Position numbers and translations under genes: made by a program. This document shows, piece by piece, positions 51,633-60,065 of a stretch of DNA of 64,000 nt. Source of the stretch: Anaerolineaceae bacterium (GTDB lineage Bacteria; Chloroflexota; Anaerolineae; Aggregatilineales; Phototrophicaceae). The stretch spans positions 120,749-184,748 of the forward strand of contig JAPOVC010000028.1 in NCBI GenBank assembly GCA_026708325.1, written 5' to 3'. The notes beneath the pieces are model-generated. The model was not told the DNA's origin, did no database searches, and was given only the letters and a program-made list of their open reading frames with translations. Numbering within the stretch: the first letter of the stretch is position 1; the number at the start of each line of letters is the position of its first letter.

Positions 51633-53150
51633 CTAAGCGTCGACCGCCACCTGGTTCAGGTACCAGGTCTCGGTCGGCAGGGGCCGGTAACCCGTGACGC
51701 GGCTGGTCGTGGCCTCAAAGATGTTCAACGTGTACAGGTAGACGAAGGGCGGGTCGTCGAAGAGGTAGCGCGAGAGTTCGCGATAGAGCGCGGCCCGCTC
51801 TTCCCGGTCGATGGTGGAGGCCAGTTGGTCAACGTAGGCAGTGATGCCGTCATCGACCCAGCTGTTGTAATAGAGGCCGGGATAGTGGGCCCCCTCAATG
51901 CGGGGCAGGGCCTCTCCCGCCGGTGTGGACCAGCCGTCGACGAACATGGGGCCGGTGCTGCCATAATTCGGCTCGGACCAGAACTTGCTGGTCGTCAGGA
52001 ACTGGAGTTCGACATCCACGCCGACGGCGGCCAGGTCTCGCTGAATAGTGAGGCAGACCTCGTTGATGTTGGTGTAGGCATCGGCGGGGCAGGTCAACCC
52101 AATGCTGAATCCGTCGCCGTAGCCGGCTTCCGCCAGCAGTTCCCGGGCGCGTTGCGGGTCGTAGGGGTAGGGCTTGAGTTCAGGGTCATAACCCAGGTTG
52201 CCAATGGCGGTAAACCCGGTTGCCAGCTGGCCATGGCCGCCGAACAGCGCCTGCAATATCCCCGGCCGGTTGATGGCGTAATTGAAAGCCTGACGGACCT
52301 GGCGGCTTTCAATCGGCGTACCCATGCCCGAATTCAGATTCTTGAAGGCCACGTAGAAGACGCGATCGTTGGGATAGGAAATCACCCTGACGTCCGCATT
52401 GCTCTCAAGCAGGGTGGCCTGTTCAACATTCAAACGGTTGACGATGTCGACCTCGCCCGTCTGGATGGCAGCCACGCGGGTGGAGGCGTCGGGAATGACG
52501 CGCAAGACGACCCGCTCCACCTTCGGTTCTCCAGGGTTCCAGTAATCGGGGTAGGCCCGCATGACAATGCGGTCCCCCGGCACCCACTCTTCCAGCATGA
52601 AGGGGCCCGTGCCGACCGGCGCGCGCTGGAAACCTTCCAGACCGACCTCTTCCAGATAGCGCGGCGGCAGCGCAAACCAGCCCTCCACCAGATCGATGAC
52701 AAACAGGGCATCGGGCTCGGGCGTCGTCACCCGAACTGTGAAATCGTCCAGCACCTCCACGCTCTCCGCCGAGGAATAGTACTGGGGGTACTCGTTGCCT
52801 GGCGTCAAACCGTATTCCCAGGCGGCCACGATCGCTTCCGCGGTGAAGGGTTCGCCGTTGTGGAAGGTGACGCCCTCACGCAGGTAGAAGGTGTATTGCG
52901 TGGAGTCGTCGCTGATTTCCCAGCGTTCGGCCAGGCCGGGATGCAGGCTTCCCTTGTCGTCCAGCCAGAGCAGCCCGTCATAAAGCTGGCGCGTTACGGC
53001 GATGGTGGTCACGTCGGAGGCGTTGGCGATGTAGAGGGCGGTCGGGTCGTTGGGCAGCGCGATGACCAGTTCACCGGATGGCTGAGCCTGAACCAGGAGT
53101 GCAGGAGCAGACAGCAGCAGAGCCAGCAGGATGAGAATAGTGCTTCGCAT
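51633..53150 (-). CDS. Peptide/nickel ABC transporter substrate-binding protein (family 5), copy 1
   Basis: This 505-residue protein has a signal peptide (MRSTILILLALLLSAPALLVQA) without a lipobox cysteine. A type 5 binding-protein domain follows: VIALPNDPTALYIANASDV, YDGLLWLDDKG, FYLREGVTFHNGEPFTAEAI, VGTGPFMLEEWVPGD and EVDIVNRL. It captures peptides or other solutes and delivers them to DppBC. It is paralogous to the gene upstream, with over half the residues identical by eye. Confidence 0.92.
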   Translation of the reverse strand: MRSTILILLALLLSAPALLVQAQPSGELVIALPNDPTALYIANASDVTTIAVTRQLYDGLLWLDDKGSLHPGLAERWEISDDSTQYTFYLREGVTFHNGEPFTAEAIVAAWEYGLTPGNEYPQYYSSAESVEVLDDFTVRVTTPEPDALFVIDLVEGWFALPPRYLEEVGLEGFQRAPVGTGPFMLEEWVPGDRIVMRAYPDYWNPGEPKVERVVLRVIPDASTRVAAIQTGEVDIVNRLNVEQATLLESNADVRVISYPNDRVFYVAFKNLNSGMGTPIESRQVRQAFNYAINRPGILQALFGGHGQLATGFTAIGNLGYDPELKPYPYDPQRARELLAEAGYGDGFSIGLTCPADAYTNINEVCLTIQRDLAAVGVDVELQFLTTSKFWSEPNYGSTGPMFVDGWSTPAGEALPRIEGAHYPGLYYNSWVDDGITAYVDQLASTIDREERAALYRELSRYLFDDPPFVYLYTLNIFEATTSRVTGYRPLPTETWYLNQVAVDA

Positions 53151-53198
53151 GGATTACCTTTCGCAGGGCAGGATAAGGGCGTCAAGGAGACAGGCGGC

Positions 53199-53236
53199 AT
53201 TGTAGCCAGCGTTCAGCGAATGAGATAGCCGCTATC
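53199..53236 (-). promoter_or_regulatory. Putative promoter and operator of binding-protein copy 1
   Basis: TACAAT (53204-53199, minus) is a likely -10. The perfect inverted repeat GATAGC-C-GCTATC (53224-53236) overlaps where the -35 would be, so a repressor could bind there. By eye only. Confidence 0.4.
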
Positions 53237-53269
53237 CTGCCGACGGCCGGACCGTAATCCGATACCCGG

Positions 53270-54799
53270 CTAGCCGCCCACGCCGACCTCGTTGAGGTAG
53301 AAAGTCTCGTTGGGCAAGGGTTGGTAACCCGTGACGCGTTTGGTCGTGGCCTCAAAAAGGTTGAGAACGTAGAGATAGATGTAGGGCGGATCGTCGTACA
53401 TGTAGTGAGAGAGTTCAGCGTAGAGCGCGGCCCGCTCCTCGCGATCAACCGCCTGCGCGATTTGCCCGAGATAGTCCACAATGACGGGGTCCGTCCAGGT
53501 GCTGTAGTAATAGCCAGGCGTGAGGGAGCCCTCAAGGCGCCAGAAGGCCTCTCCGTTGGGGGAGGACCAGCTGTCAACGTACATGGGGCCGGTTGTGGCG
53601 TAGTGAGCTTCGGACCAGAAGGCGTTGGTCGTCTTGAATTCCAGGTCAACGTCCACGCCGATCCCGTCGAGGTCGCGTTGTACCGAAAGACAGACCTCGT
53701 TGATGTTGGTGTAGGCATCGGCCGGACAACTCATGCCGATTGCGAAGCCTTCGGGATAGCCTGCTTCGGCCAGCAATTCCCTGGCGCGCTGCGGGTCATG
53801 GGGGTAGGGCTGCAGCGACGGGTCGAAACCCAGGTTGCTGGGTATGACAAAACCGGAAACGGTCTGCCCGTAGCCACTGAAAAGCGCCGCGACCAGGCCT
53901 TCCCGGTCCACCGCCAGATTCAGGGCCTGCCGCACCAGCTTGTCCTCCAGCGGCGTGCCGGCGCCGTTGCCGATGTTTTTGAAGGCCACGTAGTACACCC
54001 GGTCGTTGGGGTAAGAGACGATTTTCACGTCCGGATTGAACTCCAGCAGGGCGACGTCGTCGGTATTCAGCCGTGTGACGATGTCCACCTCGCCGGTCTG
54101 GATGGCAGCCATGCGCGTGGTGGCATCCGGGATAATGCGGAAGGTCAGGCGCTCGACCTTCGGCTGCTCCGGGTTCCAGTAGTCCGCGAAGGCGCGCATG
54201 ACAATGCGATCGCCCGGCGCCCAGTTCTCCAGCATGAAGGGACCCGTCCCGACTGGCGCTGCCTCGAAGGCCTCCAGGCCGACTTCCGCCAGGTAAGCCG
54301 GCGGGATGGCGAACCAGCCGTTCGCCATTTCGCTGAGGAAGAAAGCGTCGGGTTCGCTGGTGGTGATTTCCACCGTGTAGTCGTCGATGACCACGATGTC
54401 CCCGGCCGAGGCCACCGAGTCATAGTAGGACAGCCACTGGTTGGTGGGCGTCATGCCATATTCCCAGATCGTGCTGACGGCGTGGGCGTTGAAGTCTTCA
54501 CCGTTGTGGAACTTCACGCCCTCGCGCAGGTGGAAGGTATAGGTCCGGCCATCCTCGCTGATGTCCCAACTTTCGGCCAGGCCCGGCTGGATCGATCCGT
54601 CCGCTCCGTAAACCACCAGGCCGTCATAGAGCGGACGGGTGGCGCTGATGGCGGTCACGTCCGACGCGTTGCCGATGTAAATGCCCGTGGGGTCGTTGGG
54701 CAGGGCGATGACCAGTTCGCCAGAAGGTTGGCCCCTGACTGGAACCAGCGGGACGATCAGAAACACAATGAACAGGAAAACACAAGATCTGTTGCGCAC
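53270..54799 (-). CDS. Peptide/nickel ABC transporter substrate-binding protein (family 5), copy 2
   Basis: This 509-residue protein starts at GTG 54797-54799, six bases after GGGGAAG, with a signal peptide (RNRSCVFLFIVFLIVPLVPV) ending before GQPSGELV. It aligns throughout with copy 1: VIALPNDPTGIYIGNASDV, VGTGPFMLENWAPGD, RELLAEAGYPEGFAIG and CPADAYTNINEVCL. An ATG 15 bases upstream lacks a ribosome site. Copy 2 lies upstream of copy 1 on the same strand, separated by 119 bp, and probably arose by tandem duplication. Confidence 0.9.
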   Translation of the reverse strand: MRNRSCVFLFIVFLIVPLVPVRGQPSGELVIALPNDPTGIYIGNASDVTAISATRPLYDGLVVYGADGSIQPGLAESWDISEDGRTYTFHLREGVKFHNGEDFNAHAVSTIWEYGMTPTNQWLSYYDSVASAGDIVVIDDYTVEITTSEPDAFFLSEMANGWFAIPPAYLAEVGLEAFEAAPVGTGPFMLENWAPGDRIVMRAFADYWNPEQPKVERLTFRIIPDATTRMAAIQTGEVDIVTRLNTDDVALLEFNPDVKIVSYPNDRVYYVAFKNIGNGAGTPLEDKLVRQALNLAVDREGLVAALFSGYGQTVSGFVIPSNLGFDPSLQPYPHDPQRARELLAEAGYPEGFAIGMSCPADAYTNINEVCLSVQRDLDGIGVDVDLEFKTTNAFWSEAHYATTGPMYVDSWSSPNGEAFWRLEGSLTPGYYYSTWTDPVIVDYLGQIAQAVDREERAALYAELSHYMYDDPPYIYLYVLNLFEATTKRVTGYQPLPNETFYLNEVGVGG

Positions 54800-54845
54800 A
54801 GGACACTTCCCCATTGTCAAATTGTCATTGCATTGTGCCCTTCCC

Positions 54846-54874
54846 ATTGTAACAACCCGTGCGGGCGATGCGAA
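54846..54874 (-). promoter_or_regulatory. Putative promoter of binding-protein copy 2
   Basis: On the minus strand TTCGCA (54874-54869), 17 bp, then TACAAT (54851-54846), about 47 bp before the GTG. Confidence 0.4.
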
Positions 54875-54903
54875 CGAATGTGTCCGGCTATCAGCGAGCA
54901 CGT

Positions 54904-54912
54904 TGCTATACT
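54904..54912 (+). promoter_or_regulatory. Extended -10 promoter of the recombination operon
   Basis: TGC-TATACT (54904-54912) has the extended -10 TGN and lies 26 bp before the first ATG. The -35 is poor. Confidence 0.45.
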
Positions 54913-54938
54913 GAAACGGAGGGACGACGGGGCAGGGC

Positions 54939-57032
54939 ATGTACCTCCTGGTCAAACAACAGCGCGTGGCGCGAGACAACCTGGACAGCAAGGTCTTTCT
55001 GGAGGGCCTCGCCGGCACGGGCAAGACGACCGCCGGCATTGAGAGGGTCAAGCACCTGCTGCACGCCGGCGTGCCACCCTCCCGCATTCTTGTGCTCGTG
55101 CCGCAGCGAGCGACCGGCCTGCCCTGGCAGGAGGCCCTCCGTCGATCGCGGGCGCCCGGCAGCGCCGAGGTGCGCGTCACGACCCTCGGCAGCCTTGCGC
55201 GGGAACTGCTCGAACTCTTCTGGCCGCTCATCGCCGCGGACACAGGCTGCGCGCAGCCTTTGGCGCCGCCCCGCTTCCCGGGCCTGGAACTGTCGCAATT
55301 CCTGATGCGGCGATTCGTGGGCGATGAGATCGAAAGGCGCGACTACTTCCGCGGGGTGACGATCAGCCGCAACCGCCTTTACACACAGATCGTGGACAAC
55401 CTCAACAAGTCGGCGCTGGTGGGTTTTCCGCCGGAGGAGATTGGCACTCGCCTGAAGGCGGCCTGGCGCGGCTCGTCGGAGCAGGCCTTCATTTACGACG
55501 ATGCCCAGGCCTGCGCCAGCCTCTTTCGCGCCGCCTGCCTGAGTCACAATCTGATTGACTTTTCGCTGCTCATTGACATCCTGCGCAAGCAGCTTTGGCC
55601 CTTGGAGAACGCCCGTGGCTATCTGACCCGGCGCTACCGGCATGTGCTGGTCGACAACCTTGAAGAGGATACGCCGACGCTGCACGACCTGCTGCGAGAC
55701 TGGCTGCCACTCTGCGATTCTGCCCTGCTGATCTACGACAGCGAGGCGGGTCTGCGCCGTTTTCTGGGCGCGGACCCGGCGCAGGCGCGCTCTCTGCAGG
55801 CGCTCTGCGACCTTTCCGTCACGCTGGACAGGCGCCGCGCCATGTCGGAGGACGTCGCCGCGCTGCACCACGCTCTCGCGCAGACGCTGGGACGGGAGGC
55901 CGGACCGGCGCCGAAGCGCGGTGTTGGCCGCGCGGCCCTGCGTTGGCCCGCGAGGGCGCGCTGGCATCCGCAGATGATTGACTGGACGGTTGGCCACGTC
56001 GCCACTCTGGTGCATGAGGAAAAGGTGGCGGCGAAGGAGATCGTGGTCGTGGCGCCCTTCATGCCGGACGCGTTGCGCTTCGCGCTGCAGGCGCGCCTGG
56101 ACGAGCATGGCGTGCCGCATCGCTCGCACCGGCCGTCGCGAGCCCTGCGCGACGAGCCGGAAGTGCGCGCCCTGCTGACCTTCGCGCGCCTTGCGCAACA
56201 CGCTCCGGGGCTGGCGCCCGACCGCTTTGACGTGGCCGGCGCACTGACCACGGCCATCGAAGCCATGGACCCGATTCGGGCGCGCCTGCTGGCGGACGCG
56301 CTCTATCGCGATGGCGGGCTCCTGCCCTTTGAAAACATCAGGGACGCGCGCCTGCAGGGTCGCATCACCTTCCAACTGGGCGAGAGGTACGACAGGCTAC
56401 ACAGCTGGCTGGCGCAGGTCCCGGCAGAGCTTCCGCTGGACCTGTTCTTCAGTTCCTTCTTCGGGGAGGTGATGTCCCAGCCCGGCTTCGGACTGCACAG
56501 GCGGGAATCCGCCGGCGCGACGGTCGCCAACCTCGTCGATTCCGCGCGCGCTTTCCGCCGCCTGCTGACGGAACTCGATCCCGCAGCGCCGGTGGCCGCG
56601 GACTACCTGCGCATGGTGGAAGAGGGTGTTCTGGCCAACCAGTACCTGCGTGACTGGGAACTGGACCGCAGCGAGGGGGTGTTGCTGGCGCCGGCGCATA
56701 CCTTTCTCATGAGCAACCGGCCGGTGGACTACCAGTTCTGGCTCAATGTGGGCAGCAGCGGCTGGGGGCGACGCGTTTATCAGCCGCTTACCCACCCCTG
56801 GGTACTCAGCCGTCACTGGGACGCGGGACGCAAGTGGCTCGATGCCGACGAGGAGGAGGCCGGCGCGGAATCCCTGGCGAACGTGGCGCTGGGCCTCCTG
56901 CGTCGCTGCCGGGTGCGCGTCTATCTCGGCATCAGCGAGTATGGCGAGCGGGGCATGGAAGAGCGCGGGCCGCTGCTGCTGGCGTTGCACAACATGCAAC
57001 GTTTCCTGGTGCCAGAAGACGACGATGTTTAG
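54939..57032 (+). CDS. AddB-like UvrD-fold protein with degenerate helicase motifs
   Basis: This 697-residue protein has a proper Walker A (EGLAGTGKTTAGI, Lys29). Motif II is HVLVDNLEEDTPT: Asp239 is kept but the catalytic Glu is Asn240. Later motifs corresponding to UvrD IV-VI (APAHTFLMSNRPVDYQFWL and CRVRVYLGISEYGERG) are also degenerate. ATP binding is likely, hydrolysis doubtful, as in AddB or RecC-type scanning subunits. It has no C-terminal nuclease, unlike AddB. It is the first gene of a four-gene operon and overlaps the helicase gene by 8 bp. Confidence 0.78.
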   Translation: MYLLVKQQRVARDNLDSKVFLEGLAGTGKTTAGIERVKHLLHAGVPPSRILVLVPQRATGLPWQEALRRSRAPGSAEVRVTTLGSLARELLELFWPLIAADTGCAQPLAPPRFPGLELSQFLMRRFVGDEIERRDYFRGVTISRNRLYTQIVDNLNKSALVGFPPEEIGTRLKAAWRGSSEQAFIYDDAQACASLFRAACLSHNLIDFSLLIDILRKQLWPLENARGYLTRRYRHVLVDNLEEDTPTLHDLLRDWLPLCDSALLIYDSEAGLRRFLGADPAQARSLQALCDLSVTLDRRRAMSEDVAALHHALAQTLGREAGPAPKRGVGRAALRWPARARWHPQMIDWTVGHVATLVHEEKVAAKEIVVVAPFMPDALRFALQARLDEHGVPHRSHRPSRALRDEPEVRALLTFARLAQHAPGLAPDRFDVAGALTTAIEAMDPIRARLLADALYRDGGLLPFENIRDARLQGRITFQLGERYDRLHSWLAQVPAELPLDLFFSSFFGEVMSQPGFGLHRRESAGATVANLVDSARAFRRLLTELDPAAPVAADYLRMVEEGVLANQYLRDWELDRSEGVLLAPAHTFLMSNRPVDYQFWLNVGSSGWGRRVYQPLTHPWVLSRHWDAGRKWLDADEEEAGAESLANVALGLLRRCRVRVYLGISEYGERGMEERGPLLLALHNMQRFLVPEDDDV

Positions 57033-59247
57033 GCCGCGACCGGCGCAGGCCCGTGTCCTCGCCTGGCGCGGCGGCAAAATGGGCGTTTCGGCCGTCCCGG
57101 GCAGCGGCAAGACCGCCACCCTGGTTGCCCTGGCGGCGCGACTTGTGCGCGCGGGCGGTCTGGCCCCGGGCCAGGAAGTGCTGGTCGTCACTCTTGTCAA
57201 TTCCGCGGTGAACAACTTCGCGGCGCGTCTGGCGCAGGAATTGCAGGACAGCAGCGACCTGTTGCCAGGCATGGTGGGATTTCGCGTACGCACTTTGCAT
57301 GGCCTGGCGAACGACGTCGTCAAGGAACGGCCGGGGCTGGCGGGCCTGGCCGAGGACTTTCGCGTCATCGACGAGCGCGAGGCGAGGGACATATTGCAGG
57401 AGGCAGTGGACGGCTGGTTGCGCGGCAACCCGGAAGCCGCGAATGACTGGCTGGGCGAGTCCTTTCAGCAAAATCGCAGGGTGCTGCAGCAGAACTGGCC
57501 GGAGCTGCTACGCGACGTCGCAGGGCGCTACATCCGCCAGGCAAAAGACGAGGAACTGGACGCCGATGAGCTGCATACCTTGATACGGGGACGGGGCATG
57601 TCACTGCCCCTGGCCGACGCTTGCCAGGCCATCTTCGAGAGCTACGAAAGCGGCCTGCGTTATCGGGGCGGCGTCGACTTCAGCGATTTGATTCGCCTGG
57701 CCCTGCGCGTCCTGAAGAGCGATGCGGACTATCTGGCGCGCCTGCAGCATCGCTGGCCCTGGATTCTCGAGGACGAGGCCCAGGACAGCAGCCTGCTGCA
57801 GGAGCGCATTCTGCGCCTGCTGGCCGGCCCGCGTGGCAACTGGTCGCGGGTCGGCGACCCCAACCAGGCGATCAACGAGTCCTTCACCACCGCCAGCCCC
57901 AACTTTCTGCGCGACTTTCTGGAGGAACCCGACGTCGCCTCGTATGACATGCCGGAAAGCGGACGCAGCGCGCCGGCCATCTTCCACCTGGCCAATGGCC
58001 TGATCGACTGGTCCCTGCAGCACCCGCAGCCGGAAGTGCGCCGACGACGGCCTTTGGAGCCGCCTTACATTGAGCCGGCGCCGCCCGACGATCCCCAGAA
58101 GAATCCGGGTAACGTGGAGGGGTACCCGCATCTGCACTATGAAGCGCTCACTGCCGATGAAGAACGCGCCCTTGTGTTGCGCTCCCTGGGCCACTGGTTG
58201 CCGCAGAACCCCGACGCCACGGTCGCGGTGCTGCTGCCGACCAATTCCAGCGGCAGCAAACTGGTGGAGCAGTTGCGCGCGGCAGGGTTGCCCTATCGGG
58301 AGAACCTGAGTTCGACCGACGGCACGCGGGCCGTGGCCGGTTCCCTGTACCGCACTCTGGAGTACCTGGCCAGCCCGCATCACAGCGCCCACCTCTCCCA
58401 GGTCTATCGCGTCTGGCGGCGTGACGAGCGCGACATGGATGAGGCGCGGCGCAGTATTCGGCGTCTGACCGGCGAACTGCGGCGACTGCGCCGGACGGAA
58501 GACTATTTGTGGCCGGCGCCGGGCGAGGACTGGCTGGACGATTTCTGCGGACCGGACGCAGCCCTGCAACAGCACCTGGACGACTTTCGCTCCGTGCTGC
58601 GGCGCTGGCAGGAAGCGGCCGACCTGCCGATCGACCAGTTGCTGCTGACCATCGGCGGCGATCTCTTCCGCTCCGAGGCGGAAATCGCCATGGTCTGGAG
58701 CCTGGCTGTGCATCTGCGGCAGTTCGCAGAGTTGTATCCCGACGCCCGCCTGCCGGAATTCACCGCCGAGTCGCGCCAGATCGCCGCCGGTCGACGCCGC
58801 TTTCTGGCCATGGGCGAGGAAGACAGCGGCTTCGACCCGGAGCTGTATCGCGGAAAGGTGGTGGTGACCACGCTGCACAAGGCCAAGGGCCTGGAATGGG
58901 ACCGCGTTTACCTCATGTCCGCCAACACCTATGACTTCCCCTCGGCCGTGGATGGCGACCAGTATTTCGCAGAGCGCTGGTTCGTACGCGATGACATGAA
59001 CCTTGAGGCCGAGGCCCTGGCCCAGCTGGAGGCGCTCACCAAAGGCGCGGCTTACCGTGAGGGGGAGGCGACGCGCGGCGCCCGCGCGCTGCTGGCGGCG
59101 GAACGGCTGCGCCTGCTCTACGTCGGCATCACTCGCGCGCGGCGCGAACTGGTCATCACCTGGAACACCGGCCGCCAGGGCGACATGGGCGAGGCCTTGC
59201 CGGTGCGGGCGCTGCGCGAAGCCATGGCAGCCGAGCGCGCGCCATGA
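57025..59247 (+). CDS. UvrD/PcrA-type superfamily 1 DNA helicase (AddA-like motor)
   Basis: This 740-residue protein has an intact SF1A set: Walker A VPGSGKTATL (Lys29), motif Ia TLVNSAVNNF, TLHGLA, motif II ILEDEAQDSS (Asp250-Glu251), motif III GDPNQAINESF, motif V TTLHKAKGLEWDRVYL and motif VI LLYVGITRARREL. It is a 3'-5' translocase by family knowledge. It ends soon after motif VI, so the PD-(D/E)XK nuclease of AddA is absent. The downstream nuclease starts in its stop (ATGA). The frame is open from 56746, but the ATG at 57025 is the natural start. Confidence 0.92.
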   Translation: MFRPRPAQARVLAWRGGKMGVSAVPGSGKTATLVALAARLVRAGGLAPGQEVLVVTLVNSAVNNFAARLAQELQDSSDLLPGMVGFRVRTLHGLANDVVKERPGLAGLAEDFRVIDEREARDILQEAVDGWLRGNPEAANDWLGESFQQNRRVLQQNWPELLRDVAGRYIRQAKDEELDADELHTLIRGRGMSLPLADACQAIFESYESGLRYRGGVDFSDLIRLALRVLKSDADYLARLQHRWPWILEDEAQDSSLLQERILRLLAGPRGNWSRVGDPNQAINESFTTASPNFLRDFLEEPDVASYDMPESGRSAPAIFHLANGLIDWSLQHPQPEVRRRRPLEPPYIEPAPPDDPQKNPGNVEGYPHLHYEALTADEERALVLRSLGHWLPQNPDATVAVLLPTNSSGSKLVEQLRAAGLPYRENLSSTDGTRAVAGSLYRTLEYLASPHHSAHLSQVYRVWRRDERDMDEARRSIRRLTGELRRLRRTEDYLWPAPGEDWLDDFCGPDAALQQHLDDFRSVLRRWQEAADLPIDQLLLTIGGDLFRSEAEIAMVWSLAVHLRQFAELYPDARLPEFTAESRQIAAGRRRFLAMGEEDSGFDPELYRGKVVVTTLHKAKGLEWDRVYLMSANTYDFPSAVDGDQYFAERWFVRDDMNLEAEALAQLEALTKGAAYREGEATRGARALLAAERLRLLYVGITRARRELVITWNTGRQGDMGEALPVRALREAMAAERAP

Positions 59248-60065
59248 ACCTGCCGGAGGACTTTGTCTTCACCCAGGGAAATTTGCAGGACTACGTCGAT
59301 TGCCCGCGCCGCTTTGAACTGAAGTATCTGCGGCGCCAGCGCTGGCCGGCCTCCGAGGTCGACGACATGGAGGCCTTCGAACGCCACCTGGAGCAGGGGG
59401 CCCTGTTCCATCGCCTGGTGCAGCAGAGCTTGCTGGGTCTGCCGCCGGAGACATTGCGGCCGCGCATCGAGGACGATGAGGTCGCGCGCTGGTACGATGC
59501 CTGGCTGGCCAACGGCCTGGCCGACGTCCCTTCGCAGCGCTGGCCCGAGCTGACCCTGACGGCGCCCCTGGGCAAGTGGCTGCTGCTGGCGAAAATGGAC
59601 CTCGTGGCCATCGCGCCGGACGGCCGGGCGTTGCTGCTGGACTGGAAGACCGGCCGGCACATGCCGCGCGCCGTGCGCCAGGCTCAGCGCCTGCAGACCC
59701 GGGTCTATCGCAACGTGCTGGCCCAGGCCGGGGCGCGTCTGAACGGCGGCGAGGCGATCGACCCTGAGCGCATCGAGATGCGCTACTGGTACGCGCAGCA
59801 CGAGGGGGAGGTCCTGCGTTTCCCCTACGATGAAGAAAAGTACCGGGCCGACGACCGCTTCCTGCGCGGACTCGCGCGCGAGATCGACCGTTGCGAGGAC
59901 TTCCCGCTCACCGATGACGAGCGCCGCTGTCGTTTTTGCGTCTACCGCTCGCTCTGCGGCCGCGGCGAGAAGCCGGGCCCTCTGGCGGAGTGGGAGGGCG
60001 ACGAAGACATGGCCCTGCCGACCGACGCCCTCGACATCGACGAACTCGACGAGATCGCGTTTTGA
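59244..60065 (+). CDS. Fe-S PD-(D/E)XK nuclease (AddB/Cas4-type)
   Basis: This 273-residue protein has the complete signature. Cys20 lies in DYVDCPRRFELKY, His56 in GALFHRLVQ, Asp119 in KMDLVAI and Asp133/Lys135 in LLLDWKTG. A late cluster holds Cys229, Cys232 and Cys238 (RRCRFCVYRSLCG). The four cysteines should hold a 4Fe-4S cluster as in AddB and Cas4. It probably cuts the strands unwound by its operon partners. Its stop overlaps the RecJ-like start (TGATG). Confidence 0.92.
   Translation: MNLPEDFVFTQGNLQDYVDCPRRFELKYLRRQRWPASEVDDMEAFERHLEQGALFHRLVQQSLLGLPPETLRPRIEDDEVARWYDAWLANGLADVPSQRWPELTLTAPLGKWLLLAKMDLVAIAPDGRALLLDWKTGRHMPRAVRQAQRLQTRVYRNVLAQAGARLNGGEAIDPERIEMRYWYAQHEGEVLRFPYDEEKYRADDRFLRGLAREIDRCEDFPLTDDERRCRFCVYRSLCGRGEKPGPLAEWEGDEDMALPTDALDIDELDEIAF

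Noticed and set aside
53270..55243. Longer start of binding-protein copy 2
   Set aside because: The extension crosses the divergent helicase gene and lacks a signal peptide at its start.
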